A DNA stretch of 64,000 nucleotides from Rhodococcus phenolicus (GTDB lineage: Bacteria; Actinomycetota; Actinomycetes; Mycobacteriales; Mycobacteriaceae), in contig NZ_LRRH01000001.1 of the NCBI RefSeq assembly GCF_001646785.1, forward strand, positions 1-64,000, written 5' to 3'. Positions 20,086 to 28,656 of this stretch are shown here, one piece after another; position 1 is the stretch's first letter, and every line of letters starts with the position of its first letter. The translations under genes were made by a program, and so were the position numbers. The notes under the pieces were generated by a model. The model saw nothing but the letters and a program-made list of their open reading frames with translations, ran no database searches and was not told where the DNA came from.

Positions 20086-20781
20086 CGTCGTTCCGCGCCG
20101 GAATTCGTTGAGCATCGCCTGATCCTCGGTCAGGCCCGCCTGGTCGAGCACCGCCAGCCGGTCCTGCTGCAGGCACACCTGCGGGAAACCGGCGATCTGG
20201 GTGGCCAGCTCGACCGCCGCTTCGAGCGCGGTCCCGGCCGGCACCGTCCGGTTGACCAATCCGATGCTCAGTGCCTCGTCCGCGGCGACCGGCCGGCCGG
20301 TCAGGATCAGGTCCATCGCCCGGCTCTCGCCGATCAGCCGCGGCAACCGCACGGTGCCGCCGTCGATGAGCGGCACCCCCCAGCGGCGGCAGAACACACC
20401 GAGGACCGCGTCGTCGTCGGCGACCCGCAGGTCCGCCCACAGCGCCAGTTCCAGGCCGCCGGCGACGGCGTGCCCGGAGATCGCCGCGATCACCGGTTTG
20501 GACAGGCGCATCCGGCTCACGCCCATCGGCCCGTCCCCGTCGGGTGCGACCCGGTTGCCGTCGCCGGCGCTGATTGCTTTGAGATCCGCTCCGGCGCAGA
20601 AGGTTCCGCCCTCACCGTGAAGGACGGCGACGGCCGCGCCGGGATCCGCGTCGAACGCCCGGAACGCCGCGGCGAGCGCCTCGGCGGTGGGACGGTCCAC
20701 GGCGTTGCGCACGTGCGGTCGGTTCAGTCCGATCGTCGTGATCGGGCCGGCGGTTCGGACGACGACCGTGTCGGGAGTCAT
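20011..20781 (-). CDS. Crotonase-fold protein (enoyl-CoA hydratase/isomerase family) lacking the usual catalytic Glu
   Basis: This 256-residue single-domain crotonase has the oxyanion-hole motif FCAGADLKAIS and HAVAGGLELALWADLRV. Aligned by eye with rat enoyl-CoA hydratase, the two catalytic Glu positions read FCRRWGVP (no acid) and AMDLIL (Asp), so ordinary hydration is doubtful; another CoA-thioester chemistry is more likely. It is common in actinobacteria under the name enoyl-CoA hydratase. ATG 20781 has a leaderless -10 box. The 3' end overlaps the NUDIX gene. Confidence 0.85.
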   Translation of the reverse strand: MTPDTVVVRTAGPITTIGLNRPHVRNAVDRPTAEALAAAFRAFDADPGAAVAVLHGEGGTFCAGADLKAISAGDGNRVAPDGDGPMGVSRMRLSKPVIAAISGHAVAGGLELALWADLRVADDDAVLGVFCRRWGVPLIDGGTVRLPRLIGESRAMDLILTGRPVAADEALSIGLVNRTVPAGTALEAAVELATQIAGFPQVCLQQDRLAVLDQAGLTEDQAMLNEFRRGTTSLAEGAVDGAARFAAGSGRHGSFG

Positions 20782-20787
20782 TCCCGG

Positions 20788-20793
20788 AGCCTA
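20788..20793 (-). promoter_or_regulatory. -10 box TAGGCT, leaderless promoter of the crotonase gene
   Basis: On the minus strand TAGGCT is followed by 6 nt (CCGGGA) and ATG 20781. Confidence 0.5.
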
Positions 20794-20794
20794 C

Positions 20795-21586
20795 TCAGGC
20801 GACCGTCGGCCCGCCCCGATTCTCCGACCCGGCCGGTGCGAGCATCGGCCGCTTGGCGCTGACCCCGTCCCCGGAGGACGTACCCCGGACCCGGCGCCCG
20901 ACCCACGGAGCCAGGAATTCCCGCATCCACCTCAGGTCCTCGCGACGCTGCACACCGGGCGCGGGTTCCGGAATCCGCTCGAGGACGACCGGCTCGATGC
21001 CGTGCTCGACACCGAGTGCGTCGAGCACCCGCGCGGCCATGTTGCGGTGCCCGAGCGGTGACATGTGCAGGCGATCGAAATCCCACATGCGGTAGTCGCG
21101 GTACTCGCCGAACCGCCAGTAGTCGACGAGCGTCGCACCGCGTCGATCCGCGACCTCCCGGACGAGCTCGTTGTAGGTCGCGATCCGGCCGCGCAGGTGC
21201 CGGAACACCGGCGCCCAGCCGACGTCGTAGGCGGTCCACATCACGACGGTCGCACCCGTGGCGGTGAGCCGGCCGATCGCGTCGTCGTAGTCGGCGACCA
21301 TCGCGTCGAGATCCAGCTTCGGGCGCATGACGTCGTTGCCGCCGGCGTAGATGGTGACCAGGTCCGGATCGAGGGCGACGGCCGCGTCCACCTGCTCGGC
21401 GAGGATCTGCTGCATGAGCCGGCCGCGGACCGCCAGATTCGCGTACGTGAGATCCGGGTTGGCTCCGGCGAGTTCGTCCGCGACCCGATCGGCCCAGCCG
21501 CGCAACCCGTTGGGGCGTCCCGGGTCCGGATCACCGACACCCTCGGTGAACGAATCCCCCAGGGCCACATATCGTTCGAACTTCAC
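20795..21586 (-). CDS. SGNH/GDSL-family hydrolase
   Basis: This 263-residue cytoplasmic-looking esterase/lipase-type enzyme carries all four SGNH blocks: GDSFTEG (nucleophile Ser), LAVRGR, AGGND and DRLHMSPLGH (catalytic Asp/His). No signal peptide is visible. The natural ester substrate is unknown. The C-terminal 40 residues are low complexity. It starts at GTG 21586 after a G-rich SD and lies between the mannose-1-P guanylyltransferase gene and the crotonase gene, all on the minus strand. Confidence 0.88.
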   Translation of the reverse strand: MKFERYVALGDSFTEGVGDPDPGRPNGLRGWADRVADELAGANPDLTYANLAVRGRLMQQILAEQVDAAVALDPDLVTIYAGGNDVMRPKLDLDAMVADYDDAIGRLTATGATVVMWTAYDVGWAPVFRHLRGRIATYNELVREVADRRGATLVDYWRFGEYRDYRMWDFDRLHMSPLGHRNMAARVLDALGVEHGIEPVVLERIPEPAPGVQRREDLRWMREFLAPWVGRRVRGTSSGDGVSAKRPMLAPAGSENRGGPTVA

Positions 21587-21627
21587 AACTCACCCACCCA
21601 CACACTCGGTCGAAATTTCTCGTGCGG

Positions 21628-22713
21628 TCAGACGTCGGTACTGAACCGGATCCCGCCGTCGGGGATGGTCACGCCCGGCCACACCCGCGCACCGCGCAGC
21701 AGTTCGCAACGGGCACCGATGTCCGCTCCGTCACCGATCACACCGTCGCGGATCAGGGCGCGCGGCCCGACCCGCACACCGAAGCCGATGATGGACCGCT
21801 CGATCACCGCGCCCGCCTCGACCTTCGCGCCGTCGAAGATCACGGCGCCGTCCAGTCGCGCACCGGCACCGATCTCGGCGCCACGTCCGACGACGGTTCC
21901 GCCGATCAGCAGCGCACCGGGAGCGATGGACGCGCCCGGGTGCACGAGCGACTCACCGCGCTGACCCGCGAGCGCCGGCGACGGTGCGATGCCCCGGACC
22001 AGATCCGCCGATCCGCGCACGAAATCCTCGGGGGTGCCCATATCGCGCCAGTACGCGGCGTCGACGTGCCCGAACACGCGCCTGCCCTCGGCGAGCAGCG
22101 CCGGGAACACCTCGCGCTCCACCGAGACGGGACGGCCCGCGGGGATGGACTCGATGATCTCCCGCTTGAACACGTAGCAGCCCGCGTTGATCTGATCGGT
22201 CGGCGGATCCTGCGTCTTCTCGAGGAACGCGGTGACGCGCCCGTCGGCGTCGGTGGGTACGCATCCGAACGCCCGCGGATCCCCGACCCGCACCAGGTGC
22301 AGGGTCACGTCGGCGTCGGTGCGGGTGTGGGTGTCGAGGATCGCCCCGAGGTCCGTTCCCCCGAGAACGTCGCCGTTGAACACCATGATGTTGTCGGCGC
22401 GCAGCTTGGACAGCACGTTGCGGATGCCGCCGCCGGTGCCGAGCGGCTCGGTCTCGGTGACGTACTCGATCTCGAGACCGAGATCGGAGCCGTCGGCGAA
22501 GTGCTCCTCGAAGACCTCCGCCTTGAACGATGTGCCGAGCACGACGTGCTTGATCCCGGCCTCCCGGATACGGGTCAGCAGATGCGTCAGGAACGGCACA
22601 CCCGCGGTGGGCAGCATCGGCTTCGGTGCCGACAACGTCAGGGGCCGCAGGCGGGTGCCCTGACCGCCGACCAGGATCACCGCATCGGTGTGCGGCGCGG
22701 CGTCACTCGTCAT
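21628..22713 (-). CDS. Mannose-1-phosphate guanylyltransferase (GDP-mannose pyrophosphorylase)
   Basis: It makes GDP-mannose from mannose-1-P and GTP for mannosylated glycolipids and glycoproteins. The 361-residue protein has the N-terminal nucleotidyltransferase signature VGGQGTRLRPLT...PKPMLP and the NGDVLGG metal site. From about residue 245 it has a left-handed beta-helix with hexapeptide repeats (VVGRGAEIGAGARL...). ATG 22713 has a GGGAG SD; an upstream ATG at 22755 is not needed. It corresponds to Rv3264c, called manB in older and manC in newer naming, and is clustered with wbbL and rmlD as in mycobacteria. Confidence 0.93.
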   Translation of the reverse strand: MTSDAAPHTDAVILVGGQGTRLRPLTLSAPKPMLPTAGVPFLTHLLTRIREAGIKHVVLGTSFKAEVFEEHFADGSDLGLEIEYVTETEPLGTGGGIRNVLSKLRADNIMVFNGDVLGGTDLGAILDTHTRTDADVTLHLVRVGDPRAFGCVPTDADGRVTAFLEKTQDPPTDQINAGCYVFKREIIESIPAGRPVSVEREVFPALLAEGRRVFGHVDAAYWRDMGTPEDFVRGSADLVRGIAPSPALAGQRGESLVHPGASIAPGALLIGGTVVGRGAEIGAGARLDGAVIFDGAKVEAGAVIERSIIGFGVRVGPRALIRDGVIGDGADIGARCELLRGARVWPGVTIPDGGIRFSTDV

Positions 22714-22747
22714 CTCGTCTCCCTGATCCACTCTGCCCGGCTGTCCG

Positions 22748-23629
22748 TCATGCACCGGAACTCTCTCGATTACGCTCGCGGACCGCTGCCGAGACCGCGA
22801 CCCTGGAACGCAGCGCGAGCCCCACCCGCAATACTCCTCGCAGCGGAGCCTGCCACGGATGCGGGTGCCGGTCCGCCTGGAACCGGTAGGCGCTCTCGTG
22901 ATGGGCCGGCAGCATCAACTCGGGATGACGTCCGGCGGCATGCCCCTTCGCGTGGGTGACCTCGGCGTCGGGGATGTAGACGTTGAGCCAGCCGGCGCGG
23001 CCGAGCCGATCACCGAGGTCGACGTCCTCCATGTACATGAAGTAGCGCGAATCGAAGCCGTCGACCGCGTCGAAGGCGGCGCGGCGCAACAGCAGACACG
23101 ACCCGGACAGCCAGCCCACCTCGCGTTCGGTGACCGCCTCGTTGTCCTGACGGTAGCGGCGGGTCCACGGGTTCGACGGCCACACCGTGCCGAGCAGGGC
23201 GTGGCCGGCGCCGGAGACGAGGGTCGGGACGCTTCGCGCCGACGGGTAGATGGTGCCGTCGGGTTCGCGGATGAGCGGGCCGAGCGCACCGGCACGCGGC
23301 CAGCGCTGCGCGGCCTCGAGGAGACGGTCCAGCGACCCCGGTCCCCACCGCACATCGGGATTGGCGACGACGACGAACTCGGCCGACGGATCGACCTCGG
23401 CGACAGCGCGGTTCACGGCGCCGCCGTAACCGATGTTGCCGCCGGTGTGCAGCAACCGCACGTTCGGGTGGGCCGCCTCGGCGGCCTCGGGTGTCCCGTC
23501 GGTGGATCCGTTGTCCGCCATGATCACCTGCGTCGGCAGTTCCGTCGCGCCCGTCAGCGTAGCCAGGAAATGCTCCAGGTGCTCGCCGGGCGAGTAGGTC
23601 ACCGTCACCACGGCCAGCTTCGCACTCAC
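22748..23629 (-). CDS. wbbL: Rhamnosyltransferase WbbL (GT2 family)
   Basis: WbbL transfers L-rhamnose from dTDP-Rha to decaprenyl-PP-GlcNAc, forming the disaccharide linker that anchors arabinogalactan to peptidoglycan; it is essential in mycobacteria. The 293-residue GT2 enzyme has VVTVTYSPGEHLEHFL, DNGSTDGTPE, the DxD-type VVANPDVRWG and the acceptor motif MYMEDVDLGDR. GTG 23629 with SD AGGTGG was chosen; the frame is open far upstream but runs antiparallel to no known domain there. It follows rmlD by 92 bp. Confidence 0.93.
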   Translation of the reverse strand: MSAKLAVVTVTYSPGEHLEHFLATLTGATELPTQVIMADNGSTDGTPEAAEAAHPNVRLLHTGGNIGYGGAVNRAVAEVDPSAEFVVVANPDVRWGPGSLDRLLEAAQRWPRAGALGPLIREPDGTIYPSARSVPTLVSGAGHALLGTVWPSNPWTRRYRQDNEAVTEREVGWLSGSCLLLRRAAFDAVDGFDSRYFMYMEDVDLGDRLGRAGWLNVYIPDAEVTHAKGHAAGRHPELMLPAHHESAYRFQADRHPHPWQAPLRGVLRVGLALRSRVAVSAAVRERNRESSGA

Positions 23630-23721
23630 GCGGGCCACCTTAGCGGCCCGCTCGGAGTGCGCCGAATCACGCACGCCGTCCTCGCGCGCCGCCCCCGGCC
23701 CGCGCGTCACGGACCCGCCCG

Positions 23722-24591
23722 TCACCCGCCGGTCTCCCCCGCGTGCAGCGCGGCGTGCAGTGCCGCACGCCACGGGCGCAGCGGTGTCAGGCCGGCCGCG
23801 GACCATGCGCTGCCGTCGAGCACCGAGTACGCCGGGCGCGGTGCGGGCCGAACGAACTCGGCGCTGCCGCACGGATGTACCCGTTCGGGGTCCGCGCCGA
23901 TCTCCGCGAACACCGCCCGGGCCAGCTCGAACCACGTCGCCTCGCCCGCGTTGGTCGCGTGCAGTACCCCGCCCGGCACGGCGTCCGGGCCACCCACCCG
24001 GGACGCGAGTTCGAGCAGCGCGTCGGCGAGGTCGCGGGCGTACGTCGGCGATCCCCGTTGGTCGTCGACCACCGACACCGTGTCGCGGTCGTGTTCGAGA
24101 CGGCGCATCGTGGCGACGAAGTCGGCGCCGCTGCCGGTGTACACCCATGCGGTGCGCACCACATGAGCGGACGGCAGTGCGCCGAGCACTCCGCGTTCGC
24201 CGGCGAGTTTCGTCCGGCCGTACGCGGTGCGGGGATCGGTCGGCGCGTCCACCGGGTAGGGCTCTGCAGCGTCGCCGGCGAACACGTAGTCGGTGGAGAC
24301 GTGCACGAGATGGGCACCCGCCGCGGCGCACGCGCGGGCGAGCACCGCCGGTCCGTCACCGTTGACGGCGGCGGCTTCGGCCTCGTCGGTCTCGGCGGCG
24401 TCGACCGCGGTGTAGGCGGCGCAGTTGAGCACCACGTCACCGGGCCGGACGGCCTCGGCGACGCTCCGTGGATCCGTGATGTCGAGCTCGCCGGACCCGT
24501 ATCCGCGAATCGCCACACCTGCGGCTTGACCTCGCGTGAGCAGGTGCCGGCCGAGCTGGCCGCGGGCGCCGGTGACCAGAACTGTGTGCAC
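23722..24591 (-). CDS. rmlD: dTDP-4-dehydrorhamnose reductase RmlD
   Basis: It performs the last step of dTDP-L-rhamnose synthesis, supplying WbbL encoded just downstream. The 289-residue short-chain dehydrogenase has the cofactor loop TGARGQLG (residues 7-14), the catalytic VSTDYVF and YGRTK, and VRTAWVYTGSG. GTG 24591 was chosen because it places the Rossmann loop at the N-terminus; a near-consensus -10 (CAGACT) ends 7 nt before it. It is divergent from the LCP-family gene with a 121-bp gap, and both act on the arabinogalactan linkage. Confidence 0.95.
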   Translation of the reverse strand: MHTVLVTGARGQLGRHLLTRGQAAGVAIRGYGSGELDITDPRSVAEAVRPGDVVLNCAAYTAVDAAETDEAEAAAVNGDGPAVLARACAAAGAHLVHVSTDYVFAGDAAEPYPVDAPTDPRTAYGRTKLAGERGVLGALPSAHVVRTAWVYTGSGADFVATMRRLEHDRDTVSVVDDQRGSPTYARDLADALLELASRVGGPDAVPGGVLHATNAGEATWFELARAVFAEIGADPERVHPCGSAEFVRPAPRPAYSVLDGSAWSAAGLTPLRPWRAALHAALHAGETGG

Positions 24592-24712
24592 GGCCCAAAG
24601 TCTGGCACGCCGGAGCGGCTCCCGACGATGCGCCGATGCCCGCAGTAGCCTTGCTTCTGCGCTGCCGTGCCGCAGGCGCCGGACACCCGAGCAACCCGAG
24701 GAGGACCTACAC

Positions 24713-26308
24713 GTGCCGCCAGAGCCGCCCAGCCGTAACGATCGGGCGAGGTCGGGGCCGCGTAGGACCAGGCCGCGTCCCGCGCCGGTGCAGCGTGGCC
24801 CGGGTGTGGCCGCGCGGGTGTTCGAGGGACGTCCCCTGCGCATCGTGATGGCGATGGTGGCGGCGTTGACGCTGGTGGGCACGGGAATCGCCTGGCGTGG
24901 CATCGACTCGCTGCGCGCCTCCCTCGCGACGATCGGGGGTCTCGGGCTCGGTGACGGCGACGACGGCGCCGTCGACATCCTGCTGGTCGGCACCGACAGC
25001 CGCACCGACGCGCACGGCAACGCGCTGTCGCAACGCGAACTCGACGCGTTGCGCGCCGGCGAGGAGGTCGCGAACAACACCGACACGATCATCCTGATCC
25101 GAGTGCCCAACGACGGTAGTTCCGCCACGGCGGTGTCGATCCCCCGGGACGCGTACGTCGAGGTGCCGGGAATCGGGATGTCGAAGATCAACGCGGCGTA
25201 CGGCGCGACGAAGGAACTCGAGCGCATGCGGCTCGTCGAGGAGGGCGAATCCGACACGACCGCGGACACGGAATCCTCCCAGGCGGGTCGCGAGGCGTTG
25301 ATCGACTCGGTCGCGAACCTGACCGGCGTCACCGTCGACCACTACGCGGAGGTCGGCCTGCTCGGATTCGTGCTGCTCACCGACGCGGTGGGCGGAGTGG
25401 ACGTGTGCCTGAACAACGCCGTCGACGAGCCGTTGTCGGGGGCGCACTTCACCGCCGGCGAGCAGACCCTGCAGGGCGCCGACGCGTTGAGTTTCGTCCG
25501 TCAGCGGCACGATCTGCCGCGCGGCGATCTCGACCGCATCGTGCGGCAGCAGGTGTTCATGGCGTCGCTGGTGCAGAAGGTGCTCAGCGCGAAGACGCTG
25601 AGCAACCCGTCGAAACTGAGTCAGCTCACCGCCGCGGTGCAGCGATCGGTGGTGCTCGACGACGACTGGGACATCCTCGATCTGGCGACGCAGTTGCAGG
25701 ACCTGTCGGGCGGTGCGGTGCAGTTCTCCACCATCCCCGTCGAAGACATCAACGCCATGACCGACTACGGCGAATCGGTCGTGCAGGTCGATCCGGCGAC
25801 GGTGCGATCGTTCGTGGCGTCGCTCACCGGCGTCGCGACCGCGGAGGCCACCGAGGTCGCCGCGACCACCGCGGTCGCGCCCGACATCGACCGCGCGTCG
25901 GTGACGGTCGACGTCGCGAACGCCGGTGACATCGGCGGCCTCGCCTCCACCGTGTCCGCCGCCCTGGTCGCGGAAGGCTTCGCCGAGGGCGAGGTCGGCA
26001 ACTACGGGGTGGTCGGCAGCGGCGATCCGGTGACCACGTCGACGGTGTTCGCGGCCGATCCGAACTCCGACGAGGCGAAGGCCGTCGCGGCGGTGCTCGG
26101 CGGTCTCGAGACCGCCGTCGACCGGTCGCTGCCGAAGGGCGCGGTCACGGTCGTGCTGGCCTCCGGCTACGACGGCCCCGGATCCGGCGCGGCCGGATCG
26201 ACCACGAGCACCACCGAGTCGGAGCTGACACCGGCCGGCGGCACCGCCACCCCTGCGCCGCCCGCCGCCCCGATCGACGCCGGTGCCGGGACGCGTTGCG
26301 TCAACTGA
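24713..26308 (+). CDS. LytR-CpsA-Psr (LCP) family ligase with LytR_C domain
   Basis: LCP proteins attach arabinogalactan or other glycopolymers to peptidoglycan outside the membrane. The 531-residue protein has a basic, Pro-rich cytoplasmic N-terminus, one transmembrane segment (about 41-62), the LCP catalytic domain (about 85-250; ILLVGTDSRTD, VSIPRDAYVEV, FVRQRHDLPRGDLDRI) and a C-terminal LytR_C domain (about 350-440; VTVDVANAGDIGG), then a Thr/Pro-rich tail. GTG 24713 has a strong SD (GAGGAGGA, 7-nt spacing). It is CpsA-like (Rv3267 position) and divergent from rmlD and wbbL, which make the linker it probably acts on. Confidence 0.93.
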   Translation: MPPEPPSRNDRARSGPRRTRPRPAPVQRGPGVAARVFEGRPLRIVMAMVAALTLVGTGIAWRGIDSLRASLATIGGLGLGDGDDGAVDILLVGTDSRTDAHGNALSQRELDALRAGEEVANNTDTIILIRVPNDGSSATAVSIPRDAYVEVPGIGMSKINAAYGATKELERMRLVEEGESDTTADTESSQAGREALIDSVANLTGVTVDHYAEVGLLGFVLLTDAVGGVDVCLNNAVDEPLSGAHFTAGEQTLQGADALSFVRQRHDLPRGDLDRIVRQQVFMASLVQKVLSAKTLSNPSKLSQLTAAVQRSVVLDDDWDILDLATQLQDLSGGAVQFSTIPVEDINAMTDYGESVVQVDPATVRSFVASLTGVATAEATEVAATTAVAPDIDRASVTVDVANAGDIGGLASTVSAALVAEGFAEGEVGNYGVVGSGDPVTTSTVFAADPNSDEAKAVAAVLGGLETAVDRSLPKGAVTVVLASGYDGPGSGAAGSTTSTTESELTPAGGTATPAPPAAPIDAGAGTRCVN

Positions 26309-26357
26309 TCTGCCTGCGCCACCCGATCACACCGACCATCGACGAAAGAGATCCATC

Positions 26358-27065
26358 GTGACCACCCTGACCGACGCCCTGCTCGATCCGATCCTGGCTG
26401 CCGATCCGGCGGGTCCGCGCATCACCTGGTACGACGATGCGACCGGCGCCCGGATCGAACTGTCGGCGGTGACGCTCGCGAACTGGGCGGCGAAGACCGC
26501 CAACATGATTCGCGACGAATTCGGGGTGCTGCCCGGCGGCCGCGTCGCGGTGTTGTTGCCCGCGCACTGGCAGACCGCAGCAGTGCTGCTCGGCGCGTGG
26601 TGGGCCGGCGCCGACGTCGTGCTGGACGCCGATCCCGATGCCGAGGTCGCGCTGGTCACCGCGGACCGCCTCGACGACGTCACCGAGATCCCCGAGATCG
26701 CGGCGCTGTCCCTCGACGCGTTCGGGATGCCGGTGCCGAACCTGCCGGTCGGGGTCACCGACTACGCCACCCACGTGCGGATGCACGGCGACCGGTTCCG
26801 GTCGTCCGGCGATGGCGGTGCCGCCCTCGAGGGCCGGGCTGCGGTCGACATCCTGTCCGCCGCACGCGAATCCGCGTCGTCGGCCGGGATCGGCGGCAGC
26901 GACCGGGTGCTGTCGAGCCGGGAGTGGAACACCGGCGACGACCTGATCTCGGGCCTGCTGAGTGTGCTCGCGGCCGGCGCGTCGCTCGTGCAGGTGAGCA
27001 ATCCCGACGCCGCCGCCACCGAGCGCCGGGTCGCGAACGAGAAGGTCACCGTCCGGCTCGACTGA
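26358..27065 (+). CDS. TIGR03089-family protein
   Basis: This 235-residue actinobacterial protein belongs to TIGR03089 (Rv3268 position). It resembles the N-terminal part of acyl-CoA synthetases/AMP-ligases (WYDDATGARIELSAVTLANWAAKTAN, then LPAHWQTAAVLLGAWWAGA), but it is too short to hold the adenylation active site and no P-loop STG motif is seen. Its function is unknown. GTG 26358 follows an AAAGAGA SD. It is downstream of the LCP gene in the same direction, with a short hairpin plus T-rich run after the stop. Confidence 0.85.
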   Translation: MTTLTDALLDPILAADPAGPRITWYDDATGARIELSAVTLANWAAKTANMIRDEFGVLPGGRVAVLLPAHWQTAAVLLGAWWAGADVVLDADPDAEVALVTADRLDDVTEIPEIAALSLDAFGMPVPNLPVGVTDYATHVRMHGDRFRSSGDGGAALEGRAAVDILSAARESASSAGIGGSDRVLSSREWNTGDDLISGLLSVLAAGASLVQVSNPDAAATERRVANEKVTVRLD

Positions 27066-27095
27066 GCGGTCGCCCCTCCCCTGTCCGGGTTCTTT

Positions 27096-27114
27096 CGAGC
27101 GAATGTACCGCTCG
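27096..27114 (+). terminator. Hairpin with T-rich tail after the TIGR03089 gene
   Basis: CGAGCG (27096-27101) pairs with CGCTCG (27109-27114) over a 7-nt loop and is followed by TCTTCTTC. It is about 30 bp past the stop. Confidence 0.5.
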
Positions 27115-27157
27115 TCTTCTTCGACCGCCCGAACGCGCCCTTCGCTCGGAGGACAGC

Positions 27158-27179
27158 GGTGACGACGCCGCGCGTCACC
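27158..27179 (-). terminator. Hairpin after the HExxH protein gene
   Basis: GGTGACG (27158-27164) pairs with CGTCACC (27173-27179) over an 8-nt loop, ten bases past the minus-strand stop at 27189. Confidence 0.4.
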
Positions 27180-27188
27180 CCGACAGTT

Positions 27189-27602
27189 TCAGCGGTCGCG
27201 GCGACCCGGCCGACCGGTGCGCGGAGTGCCGGCGGGACGGTAGCCGCCGTCCACGAGTCCGGCTTCGATCTCGAATCGGTTGCGCGAGCCTGGGTTCCGC
27301 ATTTCCTCGACCAGATAGCGCACGGCGAATCCCACACCGAATCGTGCCCACTGGTCGGCGTGGACCGCTTCGTGACGCAGCAACGCGACCGACGGCCACC
27401 GGTCCGTGAGGAAAACCCCGCCGATCGTCGTGCCTCCCCGGGCGAATCCCCACCGCAGTCCGGTGCACACGTACAGGCCGGACCGGTCGTCGAATCCGAT
27501 CGTGCCGCCGCACAGCCGCGCCCAGCCCAATGCCAGCACCGTCACGACCCGCGCGGACGGCACGCCCCGCGACGCCCGCATCATCCTGCCCGTTCGTCCC
27601 AC
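27189..27602 (-). CDS. HExxH-motif protein of unknown function
   Basis: This 137-residue protein carries LLRHEAVHADQW, a zinc-metalloprotease-like HExxH, preceded by LCGGTIGFDD...YVCTGLRWGFARGGTTIGG and followed by the conserved RNRFEIEAGL, which could supply the third ligand. Relatives in Rhodococcus are often labelled Fe-S oxidoreductase without support; I see no Fe-S motif. A TACGCT box 7 nt before GTG 27602 supports that start. It may be an independent transcription unit behind the MerR-HEAT gene. Confidence 0.75.
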   Translation of the reverse strand: MGRTGRMMRASRGVPSARVVTVLALGWARLCGGTIGFDDRSGLYVCTGLRWGFARGGTTIGGVFLTDRWPSVALLRHEAVHADQWARFGVGFAVRYLVEEMRNPGSRNRFEIEAGLVDGGYRPAGTPRTGRPGRRDR

Positions 27603-27609
27603 GTCCGGG

Positions 27610-27615
27610 AGCGTA
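27610..27615 (-). promoter_or_regulatory. -10 box TACGCT, leaderless promoter of the HExxH gene
   Basis: On the minus strand TACGCT is followed by 7 nt and GTG 27602; no SD. Confidence 0.4.
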
Positions 27616-27620
27616 GCCGG

Positions 27621-28625
27621 TCAGCGTCCCCCGTCCCGCGCGCACAGGATCGCCGTGGCGGTCAACGCGACGGTCCGGTTCTCGTCCCGGGCGAGCCGGG
27701 TGAGGGAATCCAGGGCCGCGCCGCCGGGGATCTCGGCGAGTGCCTGCGCCAGCCGCAGCCGCGCGGGACTGTCGGCGGCGTCGCCCAGCCGGTGTTCGAG
27801 CGCGGCCACGATCCGCCCGGCCGTTACCGGACCGTCGGCCAGTGTGCCGAGCGTTTCGGCGGCCTCGACGTCGCGCCGGCCCTCGACGACGAGATCGACG
27901 AGCACCGGCACGGCGCCGGCGTCGCCGCGGGCGCCGAGTGCGAGGGCGGCGCGACCGCGGATCGTGGCGTCGGGGTCGTCGAGCGCGCGGCGCAGCAGCC
28001 TCGATGCCGCCGCGGCCGGCACGGCGGCGATCGCGGTGACGGCGCGCCCCCGCACCGCGGCGTCCGGTGACGCCAGCCCGGCTTCCAATCCGGGCAGCCC
28101 CTGCCCGTCCGCCCGGGCGAGCGCCCACCGCAGTGCGCCCGCAACGTTCGGATCGTCCTCGGCGAGCAGGGCCTCGACCAGGGCGGCGACCGGCAGGGAC
28201 GCCGTGTCGTCCTGCGTCAGCACGGCCCGCTGCCGGTGCCCACCGGAGTCCGACTCGAGCGCGTGCAGCAGCGAGACGACCTGCAGCACGTCGTTCCAGC
28301 CCGCGGGAGCGGAAGCGTCGACCTGCAGCAGGCGGGCCAGCAGTTCCTCTTCGGCGCGGATCCGCGCGCGGGTGTGCCCGATGAGTTCGGCGACCAGCGC
28401 CGCCGGCGCGAAGTCCGGTTCGTCGAGCGCACGCTTGGCGTCGGTCAGCGACAACCCGAGCGTGCGCAGGCATTCGACGTGGAAGAGCCGCCGGATGTCC
28501 GCAGCGGAGTACTCGCGGTACCCGCCGGTCGTGCGGCCGGTGGGTACCACCAGCCCGAGCGCGTCGTAGTGACGCAGCATGCGGACGCTCACACCGGAAC
28601 GTCGTGAGACCTCCCCGATCAGCAC
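27621..28625 (-). CDS. MerR-family regulator fused to HEAT repeats
   Basis: The predicted 334-residue protein has an N-terminal MerR winged helix (LIGEVSRRSGVSVRMLRHYDALGLV, residues 2-26, then wing GGYREYSAADIRRL) and a dimerisation coil. From about residue 160 there is an array of HEAT/PBS-lyase-type repeats (DPDATIRGRAALALGARGD and similar). The HEAT part replaces the usual small ligand domain and suggests that a protein or peptide is the signal. GTG 28625 has an SD (GGGAG). It lies 31 bp after a gene for a stand-alone HEAT protein and downstream of an ABC exporter. Confidence 0.85.
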   Translation of the reverse strand: MLIGEVSRRSGVSVRMLRHYDALGLVVPTGRTTGGYREYSAADIRRLFHVECLRTLGLSLTDAKRALDEPDFAPAALVAELIGHTRARIRAEEELLARLLQVDASAPAGWNDVLQVVSLLHALESDSGGHRQRAVLTQDDTASLPVAALVEALLAEDDPNVAGALRWALARADGQGLPGLEAGLASPDAAVRGRAVTAIAAVPAAAASRLLRRALDDPDATIRGRAALALGARGDAGAVPVLVDLVVEGRRDVEAAETLGTLADGPVTAGRIVAALEHRLGDAADSPARLRLAQALAEIPGGAALDSLTRLARDENRTVALTATAILCARDGGR

Positions 28626-28656
28626 CGGTCGGCTGCTCCCGTCACGATCGCACCCA

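Noticed and set aside
24592-25332. N-terminal extension of rmlD opposite the LCP gene
   Set aside because: Antisense of the LCP-family gene; the Rossmann loop must be N-terminal, and GTG 24591 places it there.
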